Assembly (NCBI GenBank): GCA_045110515.1
Contig: JBGCGD010000002.1
Span: 8,921-72,920, forward strand
Reading direction: 5' to 3'
DNA: 64,000 bases
Source: Granulosicoccus sp045110515
GTDB taxonomy: Bacteria; Pseudomonadota; Gammaproteobacteria; Granulosicoccales; Granulosicoccaceae
The position numbers and the translations under genes are program-made. Under the pieces are notes generated by a model, which saw only the letters and a program-made list of their open reading frames with translations, was not told the DNA's origin and ran no database searches. This document shows, in pieces, positions 35,434 through 44,575 of this stretch (position 1 is the first letter of the stretch; each line of letters begins with the position of its first letter).

Positions 35434-36207
35434 TCACATCAAGCGGTTAACGTTGCCTTTTCTCTGAAAACGAACCCGTCCATTCCCATCTGCCGGGCCC
35501 ATCTGGCGCAAACCATTCACTACCGCCTGCGGTGCTGACGGCGACGGAGTAAACAGTACGTTCGCCGTGAAATCTCCGTTAAGACTCAGGGTGACGCTAC
35601 CATCCATCGCAATGTCACCGCCTGAGGCTTTAAGTGTAATCACGTGCGCCTGCTCGCCTTGTGGCTTGATATCAACGTTTACTGTGCCAAGAGAGGTCGG
35701 TATCGGGCTCTCTAGCGCTGCGTTGTTCCAGGTTAACGTGCCTTCGGCCTCGGTTAATAAGTTGTTAACGAGCGTTATTTGCTCGATATTTCCGACGAGC
35801 TCGCCGCCAAAGCTGGCTATCGGAACCGGCAAGAGTGGCTCAAGGGCTTTGGCCTGTGCATTGAAGTCAAAGTCGCTGACTGAAACGTTGCCATTCCACC
35901 CACGTGTGGCGAGGCCCTGTCCCGAACCACCGTACCCATCGAAACTGAAGGATGCCCCCGCACCGCCTTTTAGCAAGGTTTGTGGAGCCAGTGCCCAACC
36001 AACATTCTGGAACTCCAACGGAAGAAGATCGTCAGTGGATCGCACCGTGGCGATCTGTCCTTTGTACAACTTGCCCGACACTCCTTCCAAGGCAACAGGA
36101 CCCAACTGCGGACGAACTCGATCGACAACTGGCGCCGCCGGAAAGAGGACGACCATTGCCACGAGGTATGCAACACATCCGATAATAAATAGACCAATAA
36201 AGCGCAT
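35434..36207 (-). CDS. gspN: Type II secretion system protein GspN
   Basis: This 257-residue protein has an N-terminal membrane helix (FIGLFIIGCVAYLVAMVVLF) and a periplasmic part rich in strands. That part includes LEGVSGKLYKGQIATVRSTD and WALAPQTLLKGGAGASFSFD, typical of GspN. GspN is an accessory assembly factor absent from many T2SS. It is the last gene of the operon; its ATG overlaps the gspM stop by one base. The C-terminus MGPADGNGRVRFQRKG is also family-like. Confidence 0.85.
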   Translation of the reverse strand: MRFIGLFIIGCVAYLVAMVVLFPAAPVVDRVRPQLGPVALEGVSGKLYKGQIATVRSTDDLLPLEFQNVGWALAPQTLLKGGAGASFSFDGYGGSGQGLATRGWNGNVSVSDFDFNAQAKALEPLLPVPIASFGGELVGNIEQITLVNNLLTEAEGTLTWNNAALESPIPTSLGTVNVDIKPQGEQAHVITLKASGGDIAMDGSVTLSLNGDFTANVLFTPSPSAPQAVVNGLRQMGPADGNGRVRFQRKGNVNRLM

Positions 36208-36677
36208 TAACTGCGCTCCATATTGAAACGCGCACTCACGGTTCCTTGATTCTTACGACTAATGGTCAAGGTGGAAACTTGCAAACCATACAATTCCAGC
36301 TCAGCCAGAACTCGAACGAGTTTATCGAATTCAACTTCGGCATATTGGACACGGGCGCCGTTCGCGCCGCTGGGTTCAACACGCTCTGGCGGATCCATAC
36401 TGGCCTGACGGATGACCTGATCGATCAGCAGGTAGGGTGCTTTATCAGAAGTTTTTAGCTGCGAAGAGCCTGCGTTAGCAGCCTTGAGCTGTGCCGCACC
36501 ACGGCGCACGAATTCTAATGTCTCTGATTTGGCCACAAGCGCTTGCTCGGCCCTGGCCTGACTCGTGATCATAGGATGCCAGATGAGCGCGTAGATAAGC
36601 CCTAGGATTGTCAACGCAGACACAACGACAACGATCATGCGATCGCGTGGTGACTGCCTTAAGTACCATTCTTTCAT
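36207..36677 (-). CDS. gspM: Type II secretion system protein GspM
   Basis: This 156-residue bitopic inner-membrane protein starts MKEWYLRQSPRDRMIVVVVS. A single helix (VVVVSALTILGLIYALIWHP) and a periplasmic ferredoxin-like domain follow. GspM pairs with GspL at the assembly platform that drives pseudopilus growth. The N-terminal WYxxxSPRDR pattern is characteristic. It lies 15 bases after gspL. Confidence 0.9.
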   Translation of the reverse strand: MKEWYLRQSPRDRMIVVVVSALTILGLIYALIWHPMITSQARAEQALVAKSETLEFVRRGAAQLKAANAGSSQLKTSDKAPYLLIDQVIRQASMDPPERVEPSGANGARVQYAEVEFDKLVRVLAELELYGLQVSTLTISRKNQGTVSARFNMERS

Positions 36678-36692
36678 TTCGCTATAGCTCCG

Positions 36693-37907
36693 TCACTCGA
36701 TGCGAACGCGACCGCGCACGGTATCGTTCTCGCGGTTGGCCGATTGAACACTCATAGCCAGTGACCCGCGCCTGGCCAATTCAGATTTCAACGCATCTAA
36801 CGTTGGCACGGCATCGGTGTTTAGGTCTAGATCGAATCGACCGTTTCTATAGCCAATGGTTTTGAGTGAAGTTTGAGGTTGGGTCGCAAGGCTTGAAGCT
36901 ATTTGCGAGAGCCTATTAGTGAACCCATCTGTGTTGCCCCCTCCTAATTTATTTAATGCAGATTGAATCTGACGCCTCGGCCTCTGCATGCGGGCACCCG
37001 GCAGGGCCTGATTAAATGCCGCGGCGATTTGCTCATCCAGATAGGCTTCCTGCTGATTAAGCTTGCGAACATCCAACCATTTACCGACAAACAAAACAGC
37101 ACACAAACAAGCAGCCAATGCCGCTGTCGCTCGCCACGGCTTCCAGGTTTTATCGAAATTTTTGCGTGGGTTGTAAACACCCTGTAACAGATTGATATGC
37201 GAAGAGGTTGCCAGGCCACTGGCAAACAGCGCTAAGCGACTCTCACAGGATCGCGTTTCAACATCAATTGCAGTAGGCAAGGGAAGCTGAGCTGCCGTGT
37301 GCGTGCTGAATATAACCAGCGTCGGATCTTCCTCGTCCGGCAAAGCCTGCCTTGCACCATCGAGCATAATGCCCGCCATACCTGGATCGGTTGCAAACCC
37401 CTGGTTGCCACCGAGTCGAACAACCACCTGATCCTGATCGAGTAGCGCTGTCCATACCTGTGAACCATCGCCATGGTTATCTAACTGAGGAATACTGAGC
37501 GATTCAGGCACCACCTGCGTGGGTCGTAAACCGGCGTCTGCGCATTGCTGCGTCACCTGATCCATCACATCTCGGCTTATCACAGCAACCGGGTAGACAT
37601 CGCCTGCCCCTTTACTGCCTAAGGCAAAATGCAGGGATTCAACATCATCGGCAACCTGTTCTTCCAAAGCATAAGGCACCGCTTGTGCAGCCCGCGCTGC
37701 AGAACCACCCGGCACCACGGCCTCTGATAGCAAAACATCGTCAGCGGGTAGAACAAGCGTTACCCGTCGCCCCTCGACGCCGGCAGCCACCTCACCCAGC
37801 GTTGAATACTTAACGTTGGACGTTAGTCTTCCGTTGTCATCAGACACAGCCCATTGGACGGCGTCTTCACCCGCCAGGGGCATATAGATAATGACGTGTT
37901 TAGACAC
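36693..37907 (-). CDS. gspL: Type II secretion system protein GspL
   Basis: This 404-residue protein has a cytoplasmic actin-like half (VIIYMPLAGEDAVQWAVSDD, VVPGGSAARAAQAVPYALEE) and one membrane helix (AALAACLCAVLFVGKWLDV). A periplasmic ferredoxin-like domain ends it. GspL recruits the GspE ATPase, which is not encoded here, to the inner membrane. The motif PYALEEQVADDVE is typical of the GspL cytoplasmic domain. It starts 17 bases after gspK. Confidence 0.9.
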   Translation of the reverse strand: MSKHVIIYMPLAGEDAVQWAVSDDNGRLTSNVKYSTLGEVAAGVEGRRVTLVLPADDVLLSEAVVPGGSAARAAQAVPYALEEQVADDVESLHFALGSKGAGDVYPVAVISRDVMDQVTQQCADAGLRPTQVVPESLSIPQLDNHGDGSQVWTALLDQDQVVVRLGGNQGFATDPGMAGIMLDGARQALPDEEDPTLVIFSTHTAAQLPLPTAIDVETRSCESRLALFASGLATSSHINLLQGVYNPRKNFDKTWKPWRATAALAACLCAVLFVGKWLDVRKLNQQEAYLDEQIAAAFNQALPGARMQRPRRQIQSALNKLGGGNTDGFTNRLSQIASSLATQPQTSLKTIGYRNGRFDLDLNTDAVPTLDALKSELARRGSLAMSVQSANRENDTVRGRVRIE

Positions 37908-37924
37908 GATTATTTCCTGTTTCT

Positions 37925-39010
37925 CTAAAGCGTATCGCGTGAACGATAAAGAACACGCGTCTTGCCTTCGTTATTGCGCTCGAACAACGTGTATTGCGAC
38001 AAACTGATTCCTTCGGCTTCTACGTCAATCCGCACTTGAAAATACCTCGAACGAACGTCGTAGGTACCGGCCGGTGCAGTTTCAGCGCCCGAATCTCCAG
38101 AATCAACTTGCTGATCAAATAGTAGCGTACTCTCGTAAGGTGCCAAGTCGCGTGCATCTCCGCCAAGGGTATCCGGACCGTCATCTGCGGTTAAATCGAA
38201 AATATCCTCACACTCAGGATAGTCTTCATAGGCGCCCGTGTCCCAACGCGATAAATCAGCAGCCAGCGGTTTGATCTCATCAGACAATGATGCCAGCACT
38301 TCAGGCGTTGCCGTATTGACGTTAATGGCAGTCGCTCCTTCACTGGTTGGCAAAGCTGAAATATGCGGCAGCAACAACTCGTAGTCTTCGGATTCTTCTT
38401 TGATGGCACTGCTGAACCCTTTAACAAGCTGTAATTCTGACACACTGACAAACGGTGCATTGGACGTTCGGTAACCTGGCGTCAATCCGCTGTAGTAATC
38501 GTCTTCAGCGCCCTCGGGAATCGTGGCATTGACATCGGTGTCTAACCAATCAAGCACGGCATCGGCTTTTGCCTGATCAATATTGATCTCGCTGAGCAGG
38601 CGCTTAAACTGTTCAAAATAAAATTCTGCTTTGGCACCATCCGAATTCACCAAATTATTCAGATTAAAGCGGCCCTGCATATCGACAATGCAGCCTTGGA
38701 TGGATGCGTTGTCGATGGGTACCGGTGGAATAGTTTGTGCCCAGTCGTCATCGAAAGAATCTGTGTTTTCACGTAGTCCGGCCTGGTAATCGCGGTAGAG
38801 CAACGCTGCCGCAAACCGTTCACCACTCACGCCCAACGCACGAGCTTGCTGAATGAGCCCTTCATTTCGCTCCCGATGCATATCCAGCTGTTGTCGGCTG
38901 CTTATAGCGACCATGGTGATCGTACCCATCGCGATGAGCAGAATTGCAGTGATGATTGCGACTCCATGCTGCCGCTGCGCGCCAGAGTACTTGTCGATTC
39001 GTTTATTCAT
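37925..39010 (-). CDS. gspK: Type II secretion minor pseudopilin GspK
   Basis: This 361-residue protein has a short basic leader and a prepilin-type helix (GVAIITAILLIAMGTITMVA) lacking Glu at position 5, as is normal for GspK. The large globular part includes IQGCIVDMQGRFNLNNLVN, a GspK hallmark. GspK caps the tip of the pseudopilus with GspI and GspJ. Its start overlaps the gspJ stop by four bases. Confidence 0.92.
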   Translation of the reverse strand: MNKRIDKYSGAQRQHGVAIITAILLIAMGTITMVAISSRQQLDMHRERNEGLIQQARALGVSGERFAAALLYRDYQAGLRENTDSFDDDWAQTIPPVPIDNASIQGCIVDMQGRFNLNNLVNSDGAKAEFYFEQFKRLLSEINIDQAKADAVLDWLDTDVNATIPEGAEDDYYSGLTPGYRTSNAPFVSVSELQLVKGFSSAIKEESEDYELLLPHISALPTSEGATAINVNTATPEVLASLSDEIKPLAADLSRWDTGAYEDYPECEDIFDLTADDGPDTLGGDARDLAPYESTLLFDQQVDSGDSGAETAPAGTYDVRSRYFQVRIDVEAEGISLSQYTLFERNNEGKTRVLYRSRDTL

Positions 39011-39657
39011 CGGGGTAGCGCAAATACACGGGCAACTTCGCCGTAGTCGCTCAGTTCAAAATTAAACTCGATCGCCGCAGGTAAACACGGATCCTCGGTA
39101 TCTGCTGGCGGCCAACTCTCCCCCCATTCACCTTCACAATCTAAAAAACGAAACGTTAATGACTCAACTCCGGAGAGCAGTTGACGACGACGTGTTGGTA
39201 TTTCGTCTATGGGGTCGAGGTGATACCAGTAGGCGCGAATCAGCTTGTCATCATCCAGTGCATACGCCACTCGTTGCAGATTGGAACGTACCGGGGATAC
39301 ATCGGCTGCCGGATTGGTCCATCCGGCGCGTGTGAATTCAAATAAATTTTCACCTTGAATATTGAACTGCAACGGTGGGAGCTCAGAATCGATTGCCGAA
39401 CGGACGGTACGATCTGCTATCTGGGTGACATCCTCTGCCAACCAGTAAAACGTTCTTTGTAATTCGCTCAAACGCTGGGACTGTTGATCTATTCGATCGC
39501 GGGTGGCTGTTATCTGGAATAACATCTGAAAACCCGCTGTACCCAGAATAGCCAGCAAAAACATGGCAACCAACAACTCGATCAAGGTAAACCCACGATC
39601 CAATCGTAGCGCCTTTTTCGCCTGCCTAGAAGTCAATGCTTCTACCCCGATAGTCAT
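39007..39657 (-). CDS. gspJ: Type II secretion minor pseudopilin GspJ
   Basis: This is a 216-residue prepilin-like protein. The leader ends RG before FTLIELLVAMFLLAILG, the peptidase cleavage and methylation site. The remainder has the GspJ pattern FYWLAEDVTQIADR and VESLTFRFLDCEGEW. It forms part of the pseudopilus tip. Both ends overlap the neighbouring genes by four bases. The leader of about 24 residues is longer than usual and an internal start is possible. Confidence 0.92.
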   Translation of the reverse strand: MTIGVEALTSRQAKKALRLDRGFTLIELLVAMFLLAILGTAGFQMLFQITATRDRIDQQSQRLSELQRTFYWLAEDVTQIADRTVRSAIDSELPPLQFNIQGENLFEFTRAGWTNPAADVSPVRSNLQRVAYALDDDKLIRAYWYHLDPIDEIPTRRRQLLSGVESLTFRFLDCEGEWGESWPPADTEDPCLPAAIEFNFELSDYGEVARVFALPR

Positions 39658-40031
39658 TGGCGATTCACAGGATTCCCAACGAATCCTGTGACGACATACA
39701 CGTAGTTATCCGCATCTTTCTCACGTCGCACTTCTACATCCAAGCGACGCAGATCAGGATCGGATACAGCTTGTGTTCGGGTACGGACATACCAAGTGAA
39801 TGTCCCCATCTCCACTTCAGTGTTCTTAGTGCCAACACTTGGCCAAGCAGGTAGCACCTGCAGCTCCGTCAACACGTTGCTGGCCACCCAGCGACCAAAT
39901 TCTCGTTCTCGCAAATAATCTGCGCGCCATGCACTGGAACCTGCAGATCCGACAAGCGCAGAAACCCCCACCGCGATGATGGTCATTGCCACTAGCACTT
40001 CTATCAATGTGAATCCGCGGGCCCTTTTCAT
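39654..40031 (-). CDS. gspI: Type II secretion minor pseudopilin GspI
   Basis: This 125-residue protein has a six-residue leader (MKRARG) before FTLIEVLVAMTIIAVGVSAL. The following WVASNVLTELQVLPAWPSVG is characteristic of GspI. It nucleates the tip complex with GspJ and GspK. It overlaps gspH and gspJ by four bases each, so the whole set is translationally coupled. Confidence 0.93.
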   Translation of the reverse strand: MKRARGFTLIEVLVAMTIIAVGVSALVGSAGSSAWRADYLREREFGRWVASNVLTELQVLPAWPSVGTKNTEVEMGTFTWYVRTRTQAVSDPDLRRLDVEVRREKDADNYVYVVTGFVGNPVNRQ

Positions 40032-40597
40032 GAGCCTTCCAACTTTTCCACAACAACAGGCTGTAAATCGCCAGTGGCCACTTCATAGCGTGCTTCACCA
40101 TCTCTGTCGCTTATACGCACGCTAAAATCGGGCATGATCTCCCCATTTGACAGGAAAATGATGTGTGGTTTGACGGGGTCTTCCTCGGTGGCCTCAGCCA
40201 CTTCGTTTTCCAGTTCTTCAAGAATGATGGGCAAGCCAGAAATATCCACTTCATACTCAGTCGGGATGTCGCTATCTTTGAAGCGCAGTTGCTTGTCTTC
40301 AAAGATCTCCCAAACCGGTTGGCCTTTCTCATTGACTGACAGAATGTAAAACTCGTAGGACTCGGGATGAAATCTGATGCCAAACTGTTGCCGCGAGTAA
40401 ACTGCTTGGTCGGCGGCCAGATCCATTTGCAGACCAAGTCTTAACGCATTGTCTCGGACAATTTTACCGACGTTGCGAAAATCTATATTGATGACGACAG
40501 CGCCAACCAATATTGAAATTATGGTCACGGTGACCAGCAGCTCGATTAGCGTAAAGCCTTTCGAGCGCTGAGAAACAGGCTGGCATAATCGGGGCAC
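40028..40597 (-). CDS. gspH: Type II secretion minor pseudopilin GspH
   Basis: This 189-residue prepilin-like protein has a leader ending SKG before FTLIELLVTVTIISILVGAV. The sequence ADQAVYSRQQFGIRFHPESY is the GspH/FimT-type signature. It sits between the major pseudopilin and the tip complex. Its start overlaps the gspG stop by one base. Confidence 0.92.
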   Translation of the reverse strand: MPRLCQPVSQRSKGFTLIELLVTVTIISILVGAVVINIDFRNVGKIVRDNALRLGLQMDLAADQAVYSRQQFGIRFHPESYEFYILSVNEKGQPVWEIFEDKQLRFKDSDIPTEYEVDISGLPIILEELENEVAEATEEDPVKPHIIFLSNGEIMPDFSVRISDRDGEARYEVATGDLQPVVVEKLEGS

Positions 40598-41085
40598 TAA
40601 TTAGTTTCTAAATTGCTGATATCGGCATCAAAATCTTCGCCACCTTCAGTACCGTCGCTGCCTAGCGAGATGATTTCAAAATTCCCATCTTCACTTTCGT
40701 AAATGTAGTCTCGACCCCAAGGATCCTTAGAGAGCTTTTTGACATACCCGCTGCGGTTCCAGTTCACCGGCTCAGGGTCGCCACTGGGCTTGGTGACGAG
40801 CGCTTCCAGACCTTGCTCTGTGGATGGATAGTTGAAGTTGTCCAATCGGTATAGTTCTAGAGCCGAGGCATAAGACGAGATGTCATTTTTTGCTCTCACT
40901 ACACGAGCTTCATTCGGGCGATCCATGATTAATGGCACAACGGTTGCGCCCAGTATCGCTATGATTGCCACGACGACCATGATTTCAATAAGAGTGAAAC
41001 CACTTTGCGAGTTACGCTGTTTTTCAGAACGTTTTTTCGCACCACAAAATGCTGCTGCGCGAACTTCTTGTACCAGTTTGCCCAT
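40597..41085 (-). CDS. gspG: Type II secretion major pseudopilin GspG
   Basis: This 162-residue protein has the prepilin site SG before FTLIEIMVVVAIIAILGATV. The body has YRLDNFNYPSTEQGLEALV and the calcium-site region SLGSDGTEGGEDFDADI, both diagnostic of GspG. The leader of about 28 residues is unusually long; I see no better internal start. It heads the operon GHIJKLMN. gspC, D, E and F, often found upstream, are absent, and a rhombosortase gene is divergent instead, 83 bases away. Confidence 0.95.
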   Translation of the reverse strand: MGKLVQEVRAAAFCGAKKRSEKQRNSQSGFTLIEIMVVVAIIAILGATVVPLIMDRPNEARVVRAKNDISSYASALELYRLDNFNYPSTEQGLEALVTKPSGDPEPVNWNRSGYVKKLSKDPWGRDYIYESEDGNFEIISLGSDGTEGGEDFDADISNLETN

Positions 41086-41168
41086 TAGGGTCTTATCTCC
41101 CGTATTCTCAAAGGGTTAATCTCTATGCCAAGAGGATAGCACCACCCGTATGACTCGACGCCAACTGA

Positions 41169-41774
41169 ATGATTCAATACATTAAGAAGCTGTTACGTTC
41201 GCCTGCCTACGTGCTCTCTTTCTGCGTGGTCTTACTGTGTATTACGTTGCAATACGCGGGCCTCGACGATGTTTTGCGCTTCGAGCGAAACGAGATTGAC
41301 CAGGGACACTGGTGGCTGTTACTCACCGGTAATTTTGTACACCTGGGACAAAGCCATCTGTGGATGAATATGGCAGGCTTCGCTTTGGTGGTGGCCTTGG
41401 TCTGGTCACACTTCTCAGCAAGAATTTGGCTGTTGATCATCCTCTTCGCAAGCCTAGTAGTGGGGCTGGGTCTCTGGCGTTTCAACCCGGAAGTAGGCGC
41501 CTATGTAGGGTTTTCCGGCACTTTGCACGGGCTCATCATAGCCGGTTGCCTTGCAGACTTACGTTCATACCCGAAATCTGCCGCTACTCTACTAGCGCTA
41601 GTCGTTGCAAAATTGACATGGGAACAGCTCTCCGGCCCATTACCGGGCAGTGAATCAACGGCCGGTGGCTCCGTGGTGGTGGACTCTCACCTGTACGGGG
41701 CAATCGGCGGTGCCATTATCGGCAGCGCACTCCTTCTCCCCGTGTTCTTTCGTGTGCGAAAAACAGATGACTAA
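41169..41774 (+). CDS. rrtA: Rhombosortase
   Basis: This is a 201-residue rhomboid-like membrane protease with about six helices. The nucleophile loop is GFSGTLHGLIIAG (GxSGxxHG) and the catalytic His lies in DSHLYGAIGGAI. HLGQSHLWMNMAGFALV is the conserved N-terminal helix pair. The short size and the LHG after the serine distinguish rhombosortase from GlpG-type rhomboids. Rhombosortases cleave GlyGly-CTERM tails of proteins exported by T2SS; the divergent gsp operon next door fits this exactly. No protein in the window ends with a GlyGly-CTERM tail. The 3' end overlaps elaA by eight bases. Confidence 0.88.
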   Translation: MIQYIKKLLRSPAYVLSFCVVLLCITLQYAGLDDVLRFERNEIDQGHWWLLLTGNFVHLGQSHLWMNMAGFALVVALVWSHFSARIWLLIILFASLVVGLGLWRFNPEVGAYVGFSGTLHGLIIAGCLADLRSYPKSAATLLALVVAKLTWEQLSGPLPGSESTAGGSVVVDSHLYGAIGGAIIGSALLLPVFFRVRKTDD

Positions 41775-42264
41775 CGACCCTGTGAATTGGGAATTCCACC
41801 GTTTTCAAACGCTGAATACCGATCAGTTGTTTCAGGTGATGCGATTGCGCACAGATGTCTTTGTCGTTGAGCAGCAATGCGCCTATCCCGAACTGGACTC
41901 CCACGACAATCACCCAGATACCATTCATCTGTTGGGCAGTACGCATGAGCTAGTGGCTTATGCGCGCGCCATGCCCTCAAGCGAAACCACCGATGCAGGA
42001 GCCAAAAGCGTGGTAAGAATAGGACGCGTAGTGGTCGCAAAACCCCATCGGGGCACCGGGCTTGCAAATTTACTCATGCAGCAGATGATGTCAAAGCTTG
42101 AGTCAGACTTCCCACAAAGCGAGCAGGTACTTTCAGCCCAAGAGCCGATCATCGATTTTTACAGGGACCTTGGTTTCGTTGCTGAGTCTGATGTCTACTT
42201 AGAAGACGGAATTCCCCATATCGACATGCGCCGATGTTTAGAGGCGTCTTCCCCCCATTCGTGA
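41767..42264 (+). CDS. elaA: ElaA-type GNAT N-acetyltransferase
   Basis: This 165-residue GNAT-fold protein is close to E. coli ElaA. It shows LRTDVFVVEQQCAYPELDSH near the N-terminus, VRIGRVVVAKPHRGTGLANL (the acetyl-CoA loop, with RGTGLA in place of the usual RGxGxG) and FYRDLGFVAESDVYLEDGIP near the end. The acceptor substrate is unknown. The ATG at 41767 overlaps the rhombosortase stop region, so the two are probably coupled. An upstream in-frame ATG at 41650 would extend into the rhombosortase gene and is not preferred. Its 3' end overlaps the convergent DMT gene by 27 bases. Confidence 0.88.
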   Translation: MTNDPVNWEFHRFQTLNTDQLFQVMRLRTDVFVVEQQCAYPELDSHDNHPDTIHLLGSTHELVAYARAMPSSETTDAGAKSVVRIGRVVVAKPHRGTGLANLLMQQMMSKLESDFPQSEQVLSAQEPIIDFYRDLGFVAESDVYLEDGIPHIDMRRCLEASSPHS

Positions 42265-43170
42265 CAGAGCAATTCCGAGCAGAATGATGACTAAGGCCAC
42301 ATAGGCATTGGCCGGAAACCGTTCGCCTAACATCAGCACACCAAACACCATTCCAACAACGGGCACGAGAAAGTTTATCTGGCTGAGAAAAGAGGCACCC
42401 TGACGGTCGATGATACGCAGAATCATCACGGTGGCAATGGCTGTAGGACCGATGGCCAAAGCAATCATAGACCCTACCGATTGCATGGATGGAGCGACCT
42501 GCCAAGGACTGTCCACCCACATACTCACCGGTACCAGCCACAAACAACCTGCCACCATTAGCGCTGTCATAGCAGACCAGCGGGGCAGTTTAGTAAGTTT
42601 ACGAGTAATGACGGCGTTGATGGCGTAGCACACCGCTGCCGCCAGAATAGCGGACTGCCGAAGTAAGTCATCACCCAAAGAGTTCAGAGCAGAAAAACCC
42701 ATCAAGACAATCACACCGAGCAAGCCAAACAAAACACCCAGGACCTTCCACCGGTCCAGTTTTTCGTCATCGGTAAACGCGTGCGCTAGCAATATCGTGG
42801 CAAGCGGCATTACGGCCATGAATATTGCGGTTAGCCCTGCTTGAACCGTCACTTGACCCCAGCTGATTAACGCAAAAGGCAAGGCATTGCCGAACAAGCC
42901 GGAACCGAGCAACGCTATCCAGATTGGCCCCATGGCAGGCATACGCTGACCGTTGAGCCGCATGAGTGGGTAGAGCATCAAAAACGCAAGCAACAGCCGC
43001 CCCGCGGCCAGACTAATTGGTGGGATGTCCCGCACCGCGATACTAGTCAGAGTAAAACTTAAGCCAAACAAAATCGACAGCGCAATTAACCACGCGTAGT
43101 CAACGCCCAAGGAAGGTCCGACGTCATCGTCACTTAGATTTTTCTGCACCTTATAGCGCGGCCAGCTCAT
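42238..43170 (-). CDS. EamA/DMT-superfamily transporter, second in window
   Basis: This is a 310-residue protein with ten predicted membrane helices in two EamA repeats. Key segments are FGLSFTLTSIAVRDIPPISL, LPFALISWGQVTVQAGLTAI and, in the second half, RIIDRQGASFLSQINFLVPV. The last resembles the conserved end of EamA exporters. The frame opens at 43200, but the first candidates overlap the Ldh_2 gene; ATG 43170 is a compromise and a GTG seven codons later is also possible. It is co-oriented and overlaps with the Ldh_2 dehydrogenase, suggesting one operon. Substrate is unknown. Confidence 0.78.
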   Translation of the reverse strand: MSWPRYKVQKNLSDDDVGPSLGVDYAWLIALSILFGLSFTLTSIAVRDIPPISLAAGRLLLAFLMLYPLMRLNGQRMPAMGPIWIALLGSGLFGNALPFALISWGQVTVQAGLTAIFMAVMPLATILLAHAFTDDEKLDRWKVLGVLFGLLGVIVLMGFSALNSLGDDLLRQSAILAAAVCYAINAVITRKLTKLPRWSAMTALMVAGCLWLVPVSMWVDSPWQVAPSMQSVGSMIALAIGPTAIATVMILRIIDRQGASFLSQINFLVPVVGMVFGVLMLGERFPANAYVALVIILLGIALSRMGGRRL

Positions 43171-44155
43171 CCAACATTTTCTGGGACACATCAACGCCAT
43201 TGGCCAGATGCTCTACACGTGTTGTGTAGCGGCGCTGAGACGGTAAACGCGTACCCGGTTGCTCAAGCACTTGAGCAAACAGTTGTTCAGCTCGGTTCAA
43301 GTGATCGGCCGCCGGGTTACAGTGGGACGGATCTATAGCCATGATAAATTCTCCACCCAATGGGGCACCGACACCTTGAGAATCAGCCGCGGTTGACTGA
43401 CTGCTTGATAGCTCTCCAATGAGTGCACCTGCCAGCAGTTCAACCATAAGTGCAATGCTTGATCCTTTGTGACCGCCAAACGGTAGCTGTGCTCCCGCTA
43501 GGGCTTCGGCAGGGTCTGTTGTCGGTTGTCCATCGGCATTGATAGCCCAGCCTTCAGGGATCGGTTTACCTTCGCGAAGATGCAGCTGAATTTCTCCCCG
43601 GGCACTTGCGCTCGAAGCCTGATCAAAAACCAACGGTGGGTGATTCTTTCGTGGATAGGCAAAAGCCATGGGGTTTGTTCCGTACAAAGGCAGTGTTCCC
43701 CCTGCCGGCGCCACATAAGAGTTGGCCGCTGTAAACGCGAACACAACCAGACCCTGTTCCGCCAGGCGTTCGACCTCTGGCCACAGTGCGGCGATATTGT
43801 AAGTATCGTGAATAGCCAACGCGGCGATACCGTGCTTTTTTGCTTTGGAGGCCAATGCTGGCTCTCCTACACGTAGCGACAATGGGCAGAAGCCGCCGTG
43901 AGAATCCACATGTACAACTGAGGATTCTGTCACTCGCAAAGTAGGAACCGCCTGCGGATTGGCATGTTCATTCAAAAGGGCTTTGACATAAAACGGTATG
44001 CGAAAAAGACCATGCGACTGGCAGCCATCACGCTCGGCGATGGTGACGGTATCAGCGATAGCATTTGCTTGATCGAGTGAAAAGCTTTTATCGACGAGTA
44101 TCGACGTGGCAAGTGCTTGGATCTCTTCCAAGCTCAAACGTTTTACATCACTCAT
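43151..44155 (-). CDS. Ldh_2 family NAD(P)-dependent dehydrogenase
   Basis: This 334-residue member of the malate/L-sulfolactate/L-lactate dehydrogenase family (Ldh_2) has a fold distinct from classical dehydrogenases. It has AERDGCQSHGLFRIPFYVKA near the N-terminus, LYGTNPMAFAYPR in the cofactor region and LPFGGHKGSSIALMVELLAG later. The sequence SHGLFRIP and the sparse substrate residues are also compatible with the ketimine-reducing branch (piperideine-2- or pyrroline-2-carboxylate reductase), so the substrate is open. The ATG at 44155 with GGA upstream is chosen over the TTG at 44167. It overlaps the DMT gene downstream. Confidence 0.8.
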   Translation of the reverse strand: MSDVKRLSLEEIQALATSILVDKSFSLDQANAIADTVTIAERDGCQSHGLFRIPFYVKALLNEHANPQAVPTLRVTESSVVHVDSHGGFCPLSLRVGEPALASKAKKHGIAALAIHDTYNIAALWPEVERLAEQGLVVFAFTAANSYVAPAGGTLPLYGTNPMAFAYPRKNHPPLVFDQASSASARGEIQLHLREGKPIPEGWAINADGQPTTDPAEALAGAQLPFGGHKGSSIALMVELLAGALIGELSSSQSTAADSQGVGAPLGGEFIMAIDPSHCNPAADHLNRAEQLFAQVLEQPGTRLPSQRRYTTRVEHLANGVDVSQKMLDELAAL

Positions 44156-44575
44156 AGCGCATTCCAAACAAGGAGGGAGGTGGCTGTTTAGGGTCCAGCC
44201 TTAATTTACACTTAAAGCCGTCGTTTAGGTCCGCTGAAGCCAATGAGCACCAAAGCCCGTCGCACATCATTGATCCAGAAATGACAACCCAACAATGGTT
44301 CTGGCCGACGTGGATATCCGTCAGCTCAGTTGCCAGATCTTAGTCAATGCGAATTATTGACACAAAGTCGGCAAAAATATCCTTTGCAACTCGAATTTAC
44401 GGTCGCGAATCGACGGGGGTTTCACGACAACTAGCACCGGGGCGAAATCAGCTTCCGAGTGACCTATCGATCGATCCGATGGATTTTTCGGTGAGGGGAT
44501 GTCTAGGGAGTCCAAAATTTGGTCAGCTTCGTACTGAACTTATGAATAGAATCGCTTGCGAATGAAACCCTCAAT
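44156..44575. other. Gene-free region between divergent genes
   Basis: These 420 bases lie between the divergent Ldh_2 and short-chain dehydrogenase genes. I see no convincing gene. TTGACA at 44357-44362 with TATCCT at 44378-44383 has a 15-base spacing, a weak promoter candidate facing the dehydrogenase. A frame of 72 codons at 44347-44565 has no recognisable features and no ribosome site. No clear inverted repeat stands out. Confidence 0.3.

Noticed and set aside
35567..36226. 219-codon plus-strand frame opposite gspN
   Set aside because: It is the antisense shadow of gspN with low-complexity Pro/Ser content.
35434..41085. Type IV pilus operon instead of T2SS
   Set aside because: The gene order G-H-I-J-K-L-M-N with GspK, GspL and GspM-specific features, and the rhombosortase beside it, fit T2SS and not PilMNOPQ.
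44347..44565. Possible 72-residue gene upstream of the short-chain dehydrogenase
   Set aside because: No ribosome site, no hydrophobic or domain pattern; the region reads as non-coding.
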